Notes: generated by a model not told the origin, from the sequence alone. A DNA stretch of 54,368 nucleotides from Acholeplasma oculi (GCF_900166985.1 NZ_FUZK01000005.1:1-54368); one strand, 5' to 3'. Positions 30,901 through 38,000 are shown, numbered from the stretch's first letter. Numbers and translations are program-made.

Positions 30901-33900
30901 ATGGAGTGAAGACCTAGACTTTATTGATAGTGATTTAACAGTCTATGCCCGATATGAAGCAAGATTGAAAACATTTGAGGTAAGGTTTGTTAATGGAGAT
31001 GAAGAAGTTATTGTTACTGTCGGTTATGGTGCAAAAGCAATCGCTCCAATACCTTATAAATCACCTACAGATCAAGTCACTTACGAATTTATCAAATGGA
31101 GTGATTCATTCGATGTAGTTACAAGCAATTTAGTGATCTATGCAGAGTTTGAAGCAAGATATGCATATTATATTGTTACATTCTTAAATGGTGATGGTTC
31201 AATATTAGAAACTCAACATGTATTACCAAATCAACATGCGAAAAAACCTGTGAATCCAACAAAGGTAGCTCCAGACCAAAAACTCTATATCTTTATTGGT
31301 TGGGATCAAAGCTATATGGATGTTACAGAAGATTTAGTGATAGAACCTGTATTTAACTTAATTGACAAATATTACGTGATTCGATATTTTGATGCATTTG
31401 ATGTGTTAATTTCAAGACAAGTCATTGAATATGGACAAAGTGCACTGATTCCAGATGGGCCGATAAAACCTGATGAAGGTTCGGCGCACTATACGTTTAG
31501 AAATTGGTCAGTCGATGCAAGCTTTGTAGATTCTAACCAAGATATCTATCCAATCTATGATGAAAGTCTTAGAACATATAAGGTCATCTTTAAAGATGGT
31601 GATGGCAACATCATCAGTGAACAATTCATAAAACATGGTATGAGTGCAAGTGTTCCACTTACAACGACCAAAACACCACACGATAATGATTATTATCTCT
31701 TTATGGGATGGAATCAAGATGCATATTCTGTTTTAAGTGATTTAACGATTGAACCGATATTTAAACGTATTGATTGGCACTACCAAGTTAGATTTATTGG
31801 GGATGGAGGCGTCATCTTGGATGAACAAACCATCACCTATGGTAATCCTGCAATAGACCCGATTCGACAAACACCAATTATAGACCGAGGTGATGGTTAT
31901 GTGTTTGTTGTTACAGGATGGGATAAAAACTTTGATAACATTCAAGAGCATTTGGACGTATATGCAATTTACGGTATAGAACCGAGAGATTATATCGTCA
32001 GATTCTTTGATTTAGATGGTAACCTCATCCATCAAGAGACGGTCGTATATGGAACGGATGCTTCCGCACCAATACTTACACCTCCAACACATACGGACCC
32101 TAAATATTTATATACATTTAGCAGTTGGGATCAAGATTATACTTATGTTCGAGAAAATTTAGATATTTATCCAATATTTGAAGAAGTCTTAAGAACATAT
32201 GAAGTCAGATTTATTGATGGTGATGGAAGAGTCTTTGAACTACAAACCGTAACCTTTAATGAAGGAGCTCAAACACCGAATGGTATCCCACAAAAATCAA
32301 ATTCAGAAACACACTCTTATGTCTTTAGAGCATGGGATAAATCCTATGATGTGATTAAAAATCATCTCGATGTGTTTGCGTTATTCGATATGGTGGAATT
32401 AACCTATATTGTACGCTTTGTGGATACAAATGGCGTATTGATTAAAGAAGAACGTGTTGGTAAAAATCAAGATGCCACTGCACCTTTTATTGAGCCAATA
32501 GAACCAACAGATGAATTTATATTTAGTTATGAATGGTCTAAATCGTATCAAAATGTGACAAATCATGTAGAGACAAAATTAGTTATTGTTAAAACAGTAA
32601 GAGAATACACATATACATTTAAAGACTATTTAGGAAATATTATTAAAGAAGTGAAGGCTCCATATGGAACAACAATTATTGAACCAAATCATCCATTAAA
32701 ACCGATGACAGCAAGTCATCAGTACGAATTTATTGGATGGAGCCCAACAGTTGATTTAAAATTAACAAAAGATGTTGTCTTCACACCGCTTTATGATGAA
32801 GTCATTAGAACCTACACCATTCGCTTTATAGATGGTGATGGACTTGTAGTTGATGAACAAAAAATACCTTATGGTGGAGAGTTTACGTATCCATCATATA
32901 TTCCAACTAAAAAGTCAACAAAACAATATATATATACATTTAAAATGTGGGACACACTCATCATGCCGGTTAGAAACGACTTAACGATTGAAGCAATTTT
33001 TGATAGAACACTCCAATCATATGAAGTTATATTTATCGATGAAGCAGGAAACACTTTAAAAATAGAAACAGTATTCTATGGATATGGTGCTACTGAACCT
33101 ACCAATATACCAACCAAACCGATGACACCAATTTATGAGTATATGTTTATTGGTTGGGATAAACAGTTTAACTTTATCGAAGGTGATTTAACAGTTCAAA
33201 CGCGATATGTAGGTGTATTAAGAAAATATGTTTATACCTTCTATGATGATGATGGAACAACTATTTTACTTCAAATGACAGATATTTATGGGGCAAAAAT
33301 TACGCAACCAACGCATCCTACAAAAGAATCCTTAGAGTTTGTTCGATTTGAATTTATGGGTTGGGATAAAGTTGTACCCGATCTATTAACCGACCATATT
33401 CATTTTGTTGCACAGTATAAAGAAATTTGGAAGACCTACCAAGTCATATTCCTAAACGGAAATGGTACGGTTTTAGAGGTTCAAACAATTAATCACGGAA
33501 TGGATGCCTCCTTGCCTTCAGTCTTACCTAGCAAGATGCCTACAGTGATATATGAATATATCTTTAGTCATTGGAATCAATCCTTAGCATCAATTAACAA
33601 AAATATGACAATAGAACCTGTATTTGAAGAAACATTACGTACATATACGGTCACTTATTTAGATTACGATGGAACATTCTTAGGTGAAAAAGAAGTGAAA
33701 TACGGTATGAGTGGTGTGGGGTTAATTGTTACACCTAAACGTATGGGTCATGGATTTACTGGATGGGATCAAAACTTAATTCAAGTGAAGTCAGACATGA
33801 CCGTTAAAGCAACCTATATGCCATATCAATATCAAATTAGGTTTAATGATAATGGTGCAGATAGTGGTTATTTAGAATCAATGATTGAAACATATGGCAA

Positions 33901-34819
33901 CCAAATCAGTTTACCAAACCAAGTCTATGAGAAGAGGGGTTACTTCTTTGCAGGGTGGAAAGTTGATCCTGATAGTGATGATGTGATCTATGCAGATGGT
34001 GAGGCAATCTTATTTGAACAAGAAGGTTTAGATTTATATGCGGAGTGGATTCCAATAATCTATCAGATAGAATATATTCTAGATGGTGGAACTGCATTTA
34101 ACCCAACAACATATACCATTAAAGATTCATTGAATCTTCAAGGTGCTTATAAAGAGGATTATATCTTCGTAGGTTGGGAATTGGTTTATATTTCTCAAAA
34201 ATCATCACAAAGACGTATGAGTGGATCTAGCCAATTTATAGAAAAGATTGATGAAGGTACGATTGGTAATATTACCTTAAAAGCAATCTATGAATATAAT
34301 GGATGGATTAAACTTAAAGAAAATTCAACACTTGGATTATTCCATGCAGAAATAACAGCAATCATCCCAGTAGATGAAAGAACGCCACTTGAAACAGACA
34401 ATCCAATATATTTAATGGGTGTATTCTTAGGTCAAACACTTGAGAACTTAAGAGGAAACTTTGATACAGAAGGTTTAGTATTCTTAGATGCCAATCAAAA
34501 CGTATTAAGTGATACGGATGTGGTAAGAAGTGGCATGATGGTTGTGATGTATGATAAAGAAGACCCAAGTCAAATCAGAGATTTGTTTACAGTCATATTA
34601 AAAGGTGATTTAAATGGTGATGGAATTATCAATGCCCTAGATATCAATGTTTTATCTAGTCATGTAAAGGGTTCACAAACCATTGAAGCCTACAAGATAT
34701 TATCAGGATTAGTCAATGATGATAGTATTGTCAATGCATTAGATATCAACTTGATATCAGGGCATGTTAAAGGAATACAAATGATTCATGATCCAAATAA
34801 AACATCAACTTTAAATTAA
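15926..34819 (+). CDS. Giant secreted GLUG / InlB-repeat protein with C-terminal dockerin
   Basis: A 6297-residue predicted extracellular protein. A basic start and one hydrophobic segment (about residues 11-30) act as signal peptide or signal anchor. Residues 45-4440 contain 13 large units. Each opens with a pattern like G-G-T-x-x-x-P-(F/Y)-x-I plus PIG-x4-PF-x-G-x-FDGN and continues with GLUG-type repeats such as YVGGIVGY and YNRG, suggesting a beta-helical rod. Residues 4440-6110 hold about 24 InlB/Listeria-Bacteroides-type repeats of about 70 residues (F-x-DG-x-G, then F-x-GW-(D/N/S)). After a linker domain, residues 6225-6290 form a type I dockerin-like pair, GDLNGDGIINALDI and VNDDSIVNALDI. 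No C-terminal membrane helix or sortase signal is seen, so attachment through the dockerin is plausible. It is one uninterrupted frame of 18.9 kb. Confidence 0.9.
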   Translation: MRLTKKKRIYCAIISFILMIGLHMLISQIPFFAPIDSTDDVGLLVPTYTYSGTFMSESGTELDPYVIGTRENMESLSELVKSGQNMTGKFFVIDTSINELDLGNFQPIGSNTQPFNGNFNGSGINFKLAIDRPSESYIGLFGYASGGSIKNLTVSGIIQGDQYVGSVLGYNNGSIVTTVYNTATVIGTRDYIGGIMGVLLRGTIKDAINQGHVMGQSYVGGVIGYSYRYQRHGSSLYYQNTILNVYNRSKVQAKTANVGDWIGGYSSSYYSSYNQLNSWTNIHIDTNYAMLNMDMSVYGFKDKTVRNDTSYLYTQQFVDGTLKLTNFTDGMIVDSFGYYPVQTYFTTHTNPIIQSRLIQYSKIDLSDGIGSIEHPFLIRDEADMIDFSNRVNASNTFEKYYFKVETTDSRFILPDFVPIGSPTKPFYGSFDGNWSLFELDINRPDQDYQALFGGFAKGYIRNLTISGQVIGKNFTAGVLGRLGLGLGLDNLGGQVYNVNNLANIQGESYVGGIVGYISSGSVKSTYNEGRIQSTLNYAGGITGFMYGTGVSASVEESYNRGRIIGQNYVGGITGYFYQYYRHSSSQYVYSTLKNNYNSGLVSGASSVFGHIGYTNLNHYSSYNQPNTNSNNIYDDSINVLFIPEVGIKPPTLQTNGLTSETFFNSTLMMQRGFSTNFWTFEEKTSTTGYYPQLKSFMDSGVTRVINDAVRSTSIDIRDGLGTELNPFLIRTKEDMDQLSSNVLKGNTYQDYFFKVEEGIDQIDLENFIPIGDATKPFRGTFDGNGVNFNVSMDQPTKNYMGIFGLADMGVIKNFSVSGFITGQNYVGSAIGYMQGVEVYNVYNTATIIGASEVGGIVGRLYTGSLKYTFNMGSIYGTSNVGGNIGYSYRYVRHSSSLYVRNTIQMNYNAGTVKAKTATVGGNIGSYSTYYYSSYSEANPWSLNVYDARIISFDPYDANFIYKPNSIPDQLNQAINQPRATLLGATLTGFVTREETETHDFYPEIEYFRNHSNETIQNLSKTTVIYDLKDGLGTLEHPFKIYDETDMWKLSTDVKNGATFEGFYFKVVTPNTTFNLPDWQPIGNIQTSFLGSFDGNWSNFNISINQPTLDYQGLFGVIGMGEIKYLSISGSITGKNYVGSVAGRTGYGKQSPSLSGRIHSVFNEAIITGDSYVGGIVGLQDSGMIEQTFNIGRITGKVNYLGGITGFMNGNGVRATTKDSYNTGDITGNQNVGGITGYFYQYYRHSSDNYKYMTLSNTYNKGNISGITSVFGHIGFTNLSFYSSYNQQNINQNNTYDSSLNALFVPSIGIKPPALASNALTSDNYFDAAKMQQLGLSSSLWTFKEKNTEFGYYPQLSTFIQSGIDRVIETSLQSVTRNIEGGLGTEGSPFIIETKEDMDQLSYNVSIGYTYDNYYFIVKEGIDQIDLSDFDPIGKPGKPFRGTFDGNGVDFILSIDRTLEDRVALFGFMDKGTIKNLSTSGFVTGRNFVSAILAESHGALVTNVYNAARILGTDYVGGLVGYLRQGELSSSMNYGLVEGARYVGGLVGALLQYYRHASDTYYYSTIKNLYNASVVRASTNIVGGVWGYLNPNYYSSYNQQNIRQNVYYDTGVLAKEPQDATFGFRPSTEPGVGVAVSTGALMNQTASINGFIKDGPYETYGYYPLLSTFSTHTLKNVEDRLRSLAYIDLTGGLGTVDYPFLIETKADLDNLSLSVLSGITFKGNYFKIKDSVTSIDLENFKPIGKQNLPFEGHFDGNFKLLIVSMNPTEQTFGLFGELKGVVENLYIQGTITTTQNVGGFVAGRLTGGTIKNTFASGEIQGGTYMGGLVGVQVGGKIEQSGFYGKVVGTTIVGGILGQLHSGQLLNLYTRAEIIGTTQVGGIVGTTYQYNRVSSSDYTSNSIHQVYSASLVSSTTNLVGGVIGYHNPARYSSSGANARVNNYYDASILKSYTPVGGFKPSAVISQTALEKTSMLGYEMQQLGFSDSIWKFEESVGNESYYPQILMFTTTKESNLKSNSKLSVTTTPLLGDGTNLSPYLIRTVQDMMSLSVSVQSGFDTTDIYYQVDLGIHSFDLSTVSYVPIGNSTNPFKGHFNGSYANFNLNLKSNLDYQGLFGVLSSDATVAYLSVSGNIQGLSYVGGVAGYSEGQIENIYVDAYLKGNAYVGGITGSNLGILTYGYFKGNIEAETGSYIGGITGFNQGSISEFYVNAMLYGLSHVGGVAGYNSGTVSNSYYNHTYYIKDTNPNKVTKAISNQENQDDVKGLDKLNMTGLNSIGSEAFQMNLNVNIFKTISDEGLFIHMPQLNGFSSHPLTVISSRSKQSVRIIRFEQGEGTKDDPYIIKNETEMALLSQVSSTDSFSGIYFKASPEKIIFDLRDPLLNYKPIGTFQSMFKGGFDGNYQTFLININQTNLDYQGLFGVIGEGALIKNIDITGSVTGRYYVGGLAGMIRGATIENVSNKATIKGARYTGGIAGDIGSKTNVRLSYNMGNVTGTGDATGGIAGILQIESEAKEVFNYGAITGVTNTGGIAGLLHDRSLISYAYNRGEVRSSGAQTGGIVGLSRQKSWIDQVYVASIVRGLNQTSTGSIAGLSQTQSVENNAFYDVSVLLSDFGLVGVKPTKAVGNKLDQQDLRGVMKTSLTGLDILSEDGTNYGNYISLNPNYFNLTESIGLKRFYPELKGFSQSFIVNHQTDSKTSVETFVFDGLGTSASPYIIYSAYDMVALSDANNDGISFENTYFKVHDTVTEINLSLNGLNYQPIGTETQPFQGIFDGNYVNFILQMQTNQEAGLFGYIGELSIVKNLSIEGSITGQEYVGAIAGYNNGLIENVYSVAHIQGESYVGGLVGYNQGILEKSYVHAEVKGLNLYTGGMVGYNKGTITDGYASVYVRGFMHQGMLIGYSDASALAEYLYYDLDKRNEINPELNAVSNLDEGTLLRGIDQNILSSHKAYQAFEFVFSSQDIFKSASSVGMHAYFPQLKGFMEHPQDFIRTKSKLSVTLNRISGAGTKENPYLIKNALDMVALSELVTINKLSLLDKYVEVLDGIEMIDLTDPQLGFLPIGNQSYPFRGHFNAKFTEFIIDFKNISTYAGLFGYIGKNGTVTNVIVSGSINGGRLHGGIAGRNQGTISNSQSHVEIFVNQHSSYNAYAGGITAYNEGFIENSFNSGTVHAEFNYAGGIAGYHAKGASIINSFNVGNVSSNRYYAGGIAGYSLGRVINVYNSSLVTGTYAGAIVGYSNQGTLLYAYYDKSILETSTQAKKATKAISNMDDEGFTKGLYRVEMMQAWHQGFLFDTDQFEVELTEGLYGYLPQLKVFNDEAIHHAKQKMNDSTYKTIFMGDGSLSLPYLILSEVDLLAMSNRFEAIDSNNLNFKLQTSKTMFDLSNSNVTYQPIGSLTHPFKGNFDGNNIEIKLNLNGNDYLGLFGVTSLDAQIKNIHMSGLISGKNYVGSIIGYNQGQVENVTSTATIQGERYVGGLLGFSSHKLYEGMYEGALQGKSYVGGLVGYLASSGSVEMSYHNGYVRTELSYTGGIAGYAETESSIQSSFNMGLIESYGTYLGGLVGYLEGSIESSYNRGDIVGYNLYVGGISGYSKGSMNEVYHAGKIYGLGILGGLVGQNEGQIQNAYYDLSIIEEARPINLLVKPVQSISNQPEQLDVLGLSHEFMVGTDKLEGVYKTMNFNPEAWYLRDGNDFTSYYPELLSFNEHSLESFRTDSYQSIKYQVFDGEGTLLNPYIIKDTKDMKTLQLFVEKGFSFDQKHFKVKDGVQTIDLTDQSIDYRPIGLVDAPFEGHFNGNGVNFIMVFIEPGENNLALFYLIGENASVKNINISGSIIGNSYLAALAVRNEGLVENIESFVQIQSANGNSIAGIVSVNKGSIQNAYNHGHVMANGSYVAGIVAENDGTIKNSFNKGMIKGLTQVAGIAGIHKGIIELSYNMASIEGDTSVGGVAGETLSVIGSSFNHGTIYAKTGIVGGISGYMSGSSAPRIYSSYNTGLVYSDFNLAGGILGVMDTGTVIDTYSAAGVYAKRDVGAIIGQKTGGVIERSYYDQTVLDNLKNYSGIKPSKAIGNLSDTTTVKPLLRGHMTGLKSIGNQTNQMNFSRPNDFIGLSSFDQFSYYQQIKLLSTSTNKTIAEDSKVSVTTHTFAYGSGKQNDPFMIMNEADMIAFADTVNSGNTYQNQYIQVSKQVGTLDFTNEAMYQYVIVGQKDFIFNGSFDGNGTTFNVSIVQSRDYVGLFGRTGKSAVIKNISVKGSIEGLNYTGGIVGYSEGILMSSYNQATVKGLNYTGGLIGQSTNLNEFVYNRGDVFGKDYVGGIIGHLDGLLHNSYQSGILYGQNHLGTLVGFLNSGAVENSYYDRLTLQSYAPFGTWKKPEKAVSNSPDSDVVFGMDPSFMMRIDSIGTASSQMNFDLSKGYWTTQFNIQQTNKNYPQLAIFSKHTHLNVLNDSKNSTERVLDNISYDEGLNQGLKNMSVIVGYHYQLNVPTKLGYRFIGYFKTDSNLNETQMTNDLGISLLPYDGNNLDTLIAKYELRSYEVKFVDGNNQTIQTTYHTYGDLLTIPSIIPLKNSTNEWIYTFESWNYDFSKGVDDDLVITANYQAIPKFYKVIFYDGNGLFFKEIYVEYQKTINIPSEIPRKLSSGNIAYQFSSWNYDFDLAVTSPLEIYPTFMEVDRYYTVIFHDALGNVIETQTVEYLQSAYDIIVKPVKEASISHTYEFVSWSESLKLITKNLMIHPIYEEKVRNYEVTFIDGNGQIYDQLSVPYLSEAIPKSGYPLKNAFEMEAYQFIGWNQVISEITSDLTVHALYQTIDRYYKVYWYDGDSNLIHTDLNQEYLSKLNPPSIIPTKTKTDQYQYEFNGWSESLDYCLGEMHIYATFDEVLRPFEVKFYDGNGALIYSETVLYGQEATFPSDLIVRKKSSETEAYKFTGWNQSFNLVTTDLDIYPEFISVEKYYFITFMGPTGSEPLTVQRVEYGYPATPPVLEPYIHPNIQYEYIFMGWSEDLDFIDSDLTVYARYEARLKTFEVRFVNGDEEVIVTVGYGAKAIAPIPYKSPTDQVTYEFIKWSDSFDVVTSNLVIYAEFEARYAYYIVTFLNGDGSILETQHVLPNQHAKKPVNPTKVAPDQKLYIFIGWDQSYMDVTEDLVIEPVFNLIDKYYVIRYFDAFDVLISRQVIEYGQSALIPDGPIKPDEGSAHYTFRNWSVDASFVDSNQDIYPIYDESLRTYKVIFKDGDGNIISEQFIKHGMSASVPLTTTKTPHDNDYYLFMGWNQDAYSVLSDLTIEPIFKRIDWHYQVRFIGDGGVILDEQTITYGNPAIDPIRQTPIIDRGDGYVFVVTGWDKNFDNIQEHLDVYAIYGIEPRDYIVRFFDLDGNLIHQETVVYGTDASAPILTPPTHTDPKYLYTFSSWDQDYTYVRENLDIYPIFEEVLRTYEVRFIDGDGRVFELQTVTFNEGAQTPNGIPQKSNSETHSYVFRAWDKSYDVIKNHLDVFALFDMVELTYIVRFVDTNGVLIKEERVGKNQDATAPFIEPIEPTDEFIFSYEWSKSYQNVTNHVETKLVIVKTVREYTYTFKDYLGNIIKEVKAPYGTTIIEPNHPLKPMTASHQYEFIGWSPTVDLKLTKDVVFTPLYDEVIRTYTIRFIDGDGLVVDEQKIPYGGEFTYPSYIPTKKSTKQYIYTFKMWDTLIMPVRNDLTIEAIFDRTLQSYEVIFIDEAGNTLKIETVFYGYGATEPTNIPTKPMTPIYEYMFIGWDKQFNFIEGDLTVQTRYVGVLRKYVYTFYDDDGTTILLQMTDIYGAKITQPTHPTKESLEFVRFEFMGWDKVVPDLLTDHIHFVAQYKEIWKTYQVIFLNGNGTVLEVQTINHGMDASLPSVLPSKMPTVIYEYIFSHWNQSLASINKNMTIEPVFEETLRTYTVTYLDYDGTFLGEKEVKYGMSGVGLIVTPKRMGHGFTGWDQNLIQVKSDMTVKATYMPYQYQIRFNDNGADSGYLESMIETYGNQISLPNQVYEKRGYFFAGWKVDPDSDDVIYADGEAILFEQEGLDLYAEWIPIIYQIEYILDGGTAFNPTTYTIKDSLNLQGAYKEDYIFVGWELVYISQKSSQRRMSGSSQFIEKIDEGTIGNITLKAIYEYNGWIKLKENSTLGLFHAEITAIIPVDERTPLETDNPIYLMGVFLGQTLENLRGNFDTEGLVFLDANQNVLSDTDVVRSGMMVVMYDKEDPSQIRDLFTVILKGDLNGDGIINALDINVLSSHVKGSQTIEAYKILSGLVNDDSIVNALDINLISGHVKGIQMIHDPNKTSTLN
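16070..29230 (+). repeat. Thirteen tandem GLUG-type units in the giant protein
   Basis: Units begin near 16070, 17012, 18061, 18990, 20041, 20980, 21980, 22885, 24010, 24905, 25915, 27067 and 28327, about 0.9-1.26 kb each. Units 1-6 contain an extra tract ending in YSSYN or YSSS that is absent from units 7-13. Units 1, 3 and 5 resemble each other more than they resemble 2 and 4: FDGNG against FDGNW, and IDLENF against FxLPDx. This points to duplication of a two-unit block. Confidence 0.85.
29270..34300 (+). repeat. About 24 InlB/Listeria-Bacteroides-type repeats
   Basis: About 21 divergent repeats of near 70 codons, each with an F-x-DG-x-G strand, a YG-x-x-A-x-x-P turn and an F-x-GW-(D/N/S) motif. 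They are flanked by one (5') and two (3') canonical, glycine-rich Listeria-Bacteroides repeats ending in FAGWK and FVGWE. Such repeats form small beta-grasp domains in stalks of surface proteins. Confidence 0.8.
34601..34790 (+). other. Dockerin-like domain coding region
   Basis: Two calcium-loop/helix repeats, about 6225-6290 in the protein. The first, DLNGDGIINALD (from D6228), has every Ca2+ ligand position of a type I dockerin. The second, LVNDDSIVNALD, lacks the first Asp. Both continue into matching INxxSxHVKG helices. Dockerins bind cohesin domains on partner proteins. Confidence 0.8.
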
Positions 34820-34890
34820 CAACTAAATCGGTAAAATTAGGGAAACCTAATGACACAAAGCTATAGGGTCTAATTTAGACAGCCAGTTGC
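34820..34890 (+). promoter_or_regulatory. Cyclic di-GMP-I (GEMM-I) riboswitch aptamer
   Basis: The RNA shows the GEMM-I layout. GGTAAA (34830-34835) precedes a hairpin ATTAGG-GAAA-CCTAAT with the conserved GNRA tetraloop (34836-34851). Then come GACACAAAGC, the TATAGGGTC segment, a short second hairpin GTCT/AGAC and the conserved AGCCAGTTGC 3' end. P1 can form between CAACT (34820-34824) and AGTTG (34885-34889). CAAAGCTATAGGGTC and AGCCAGTT are close to what I recall of clostridial GEMM-I aptamers. It begins directly after the stop codon of the giant gene, so it is intercistronic. Confidence 0.85.
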
Positions 34891-34961
34891 AAGAAATTAT
34901 TCGAAACATAATACGAATAACTATCTCTTGATGCAACTAGGAGATAGTTATTCGTTTTGTT
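34885..34961 (+). terminator. Riboswitch expression platform: terminator and alternative antiterminator
   Basis: A perfect 15-bp stem, 34913-34927 with 34941-34955, followed by TTTGTTTCTT, is a strong terminator. Its 5' arm can instead be held by an antiterminator: AGTTGCA (34885-34891) with TGCAACT (34932-34938), plus TTATTCG (34897-34903) with CGAATAA (34914-34920). The antiterminator uses the same AGTTG that closes aptamer P1. Ligand binding should therefore favour P1 and the terminator, making this an OFF switch for the downstream genes. Confidence 0.8.
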
Positions 34962-35056
34962 TCTTAATAGGTTAACTAAGAGACAAAAACATATTCAAAT
35001 TAACATATTAAGAAATTTAAAAACAATTTAAACATTTTTAGAAAGACAGGTATCAT

Positions 35057-38000
35057 ATGAAATATTTAAAACAATTCGGTGTATGGGTATACATCATCTT
35101 AATGACTGTACTAATAGTCTCAGTCGATAACAAAACATATGCGGCTGCAAGTGATTTTGAGTTTTGGATTCAAACCGAAACTGGAGAAAAAGAACTTACA
35201 AAAGCAGAATTAGAGGATTTAGCTACAAGTAATGGTGATTTATTAAAACTTGAAATCTGGGCCAAATCCGTTTCAACACCTAAAAACTTAGGTGCAATTG
35301 AGGCTACATTTATGAATCTAGATCCTAATTTAGAATATGTTGGAGCAACATGGACATACCAAGTTCGTCGTGTTTTTTCAGGGGTACCTCATGCAACAAT
35401 TAAACAAGATGGGTATACTGATGTAAGTAATATTAGTGAAAAGAAAATTTCATTTTACACTTCAGGAAATGTAGTTGAAGCAAACAAGATGGATTTAGAT
35501 ATATCAACAAGTGGAGCGCGCTTAGGATTTGTAGAATTTTTCATTCTAGGAGAATTACCTGAGAGTTTTAAATTTGAGTTAGCATTTAACCCTGGATTGG
35601 TTGGAGACTGGTTAGGAAATAAATATAATGTTGCTAATTCAACAATAAAATCTTTTAATATAGGCATGCAAGCAGAAAATGCAGATCTTACAGCACTCTC
35701 TATCTTAGGGAATAATTCCAATACACAATATGTTAATGCATCCAATTTTACTGGAGTTGATGATACAAGTATTGATGTTTTACTCACTTACCAAGATAGT
35801 TTATCCGGTCTAACGATCACTCCAACTACAAAGAATGCTTCTGCAAGTGTCGCAATTGATACCATTACGACCCCAATACTATCTGGAAGCACAATTAATG
35901 TAACGGTAACCGACGGTAGCTTAGTGAAGGTTTACCAGATTAATGTGACTGTTACACCAATGAGTAATGAAAATAGTTTATTATCCATCAGTGCTAACGT
36001 AGGGACTTTAACCCCTGTTTTTAGTCAAGGAACTTTAAGCTATACATTAACACTACCTTATTCTAATAACCAGGTTACATTATCAGCAACTAAAGTCGAT
36101 AGTAAATCTAAACTCTTTATTGATAATGTATTAAGAAGCTCATTTACTAAAACCAATTTACCTGTAGGAAATACGACGATTTCTTTTAGAGTAGAAGCAG
36201 AATCAGGATTAACAAAAACATATGATGTCATCATCCAAAGATTACCTGCATCCAGTCAGAAAGACTTAGATTTTTTAAAAATTAGTAATGTAGATATTTA
36301 TAATGGGGATACAACATACAATCATGTCTTAGATGAAACCAAGACAACATTTAACTACAACATTAAAGCACTGGATGCTAAAGCAACCATCTTACTTTCA
36401 TTAGATCAAGGTGTAAGCTATAGTGTTATTTCACAAAATGCAAACTCAGCAAGTTATAGTTTAAATAAGGGTGAATCTAAAACATTTAAATTTAAAGTAG
36501 TTGCAGAGGATCTATCTGAATTGATTTATACAGTTCATGTGAGTAGACCATTATCAAGTTTAACAGAACTTCAAAGTGTAGCTATTAAAGATGGTAGCCA
36601 AACTTTAACACTTACACCACTACAAGGTGTATATACATATAAACTAAATAGTCAATCTACATCACTTGAATTCTTAGTAGCTGCTAAAGAAGGTGGTTCT
36701 GTAGAAATTATACATAGTGAAGTCACTGGAACAGTGATGGATGTATCTGCTTTACCAGCAGGTACATATCCTGTCATTATAAAAGTAACATCAAGCGATG
36801 GACTACAAACTAAAGAATGGACTGTTCAAGTTGTCAAAGAATCTGATGAAAAAGAGATTACATCGGTTATTTTAAAAGACCGTTTAAACGGGTTTAATGA
36901 TATTTCTAACTTTACGTTTGATGCATTAACCAATACATATTCAATGACACTTGGATTTAAAGAAATATCTCAAATTCAAATTGAATTACAATCTTCTCCA
37001 TTAGCAATTATTAACCGTCAATCTGGTCCAACTTTAAATCAAAATGGAACAAATTATGTTATTGGGCAACATGACTTTGTAAATACAAGTCAAATGGGGA
37101 CAATGCAACTTGTCGTTGATGTGGTTGCTCAAAATGGAACGGTTAAACAATATAAAATTGTCGTCAACAGACTTGCAGCAGAATCTATTAAAACGCTAGA
37201 TAGTTTTTACATAGATTCAACACCTGTACCTAATTTTATCGGTGGACAATCTCCAATTTCTGGTGGATATGGAACAATTATTGTTCCAGGTGATACAGGT
37301 AATGTAAATGTCATTGTAGAAAAAACATCAGCAAAATCTACAGTAACTTATAATGGGTCTTTAAATCCAAATATCGCGCTTGAACGAGGCAAGGTTAAAC
37401 TAGTTACTGTCCGTGTCACTGCAGAAGATAGTACATATTATGAATACCAAGTCAATGTTTTAGCGGCTAATACAAATAATCAAATCACAAACATCTTAGT
37501 TAGAAATCATTTAGGTCAAGCATTACCTTTGGTTTTTAATCCTACAACACTTGTTTATGAAATCTTAGTGGATTACCCTACAACATTTATTAACATTGAA
37601 GTCATTACACCAACAGACTCTAGATCCGTTGTCACTACGGGTGGTGATGAAACAGGTACTAAGAACTTGATTCAAGGTTTAAACACGATTAAAGTGTTTG
37701 CAACATCAGAATCTGGTACAAAAGGTACAGAATATACATTACGTGTTACAAGATCATATGCAAGAACTGAAAATAGTTTAGAAACACTTCAACTTTCATC
37801 TAGTGGTTTGATTCATAACTTATCACCACAATTTAATCCATCTATTTTATCGTATACATTAAGAGTTGACGATAATATTTCTAATATTACAGTTTCTGCA
37901 ACAACCAAAGATAATGGTTCTAAAATTATATCAGGTCTTGGTGTTCACAACCTAACCAGTGGACAAACAACAATGATTAGTGTTGTTGTTCAATCAGAGT

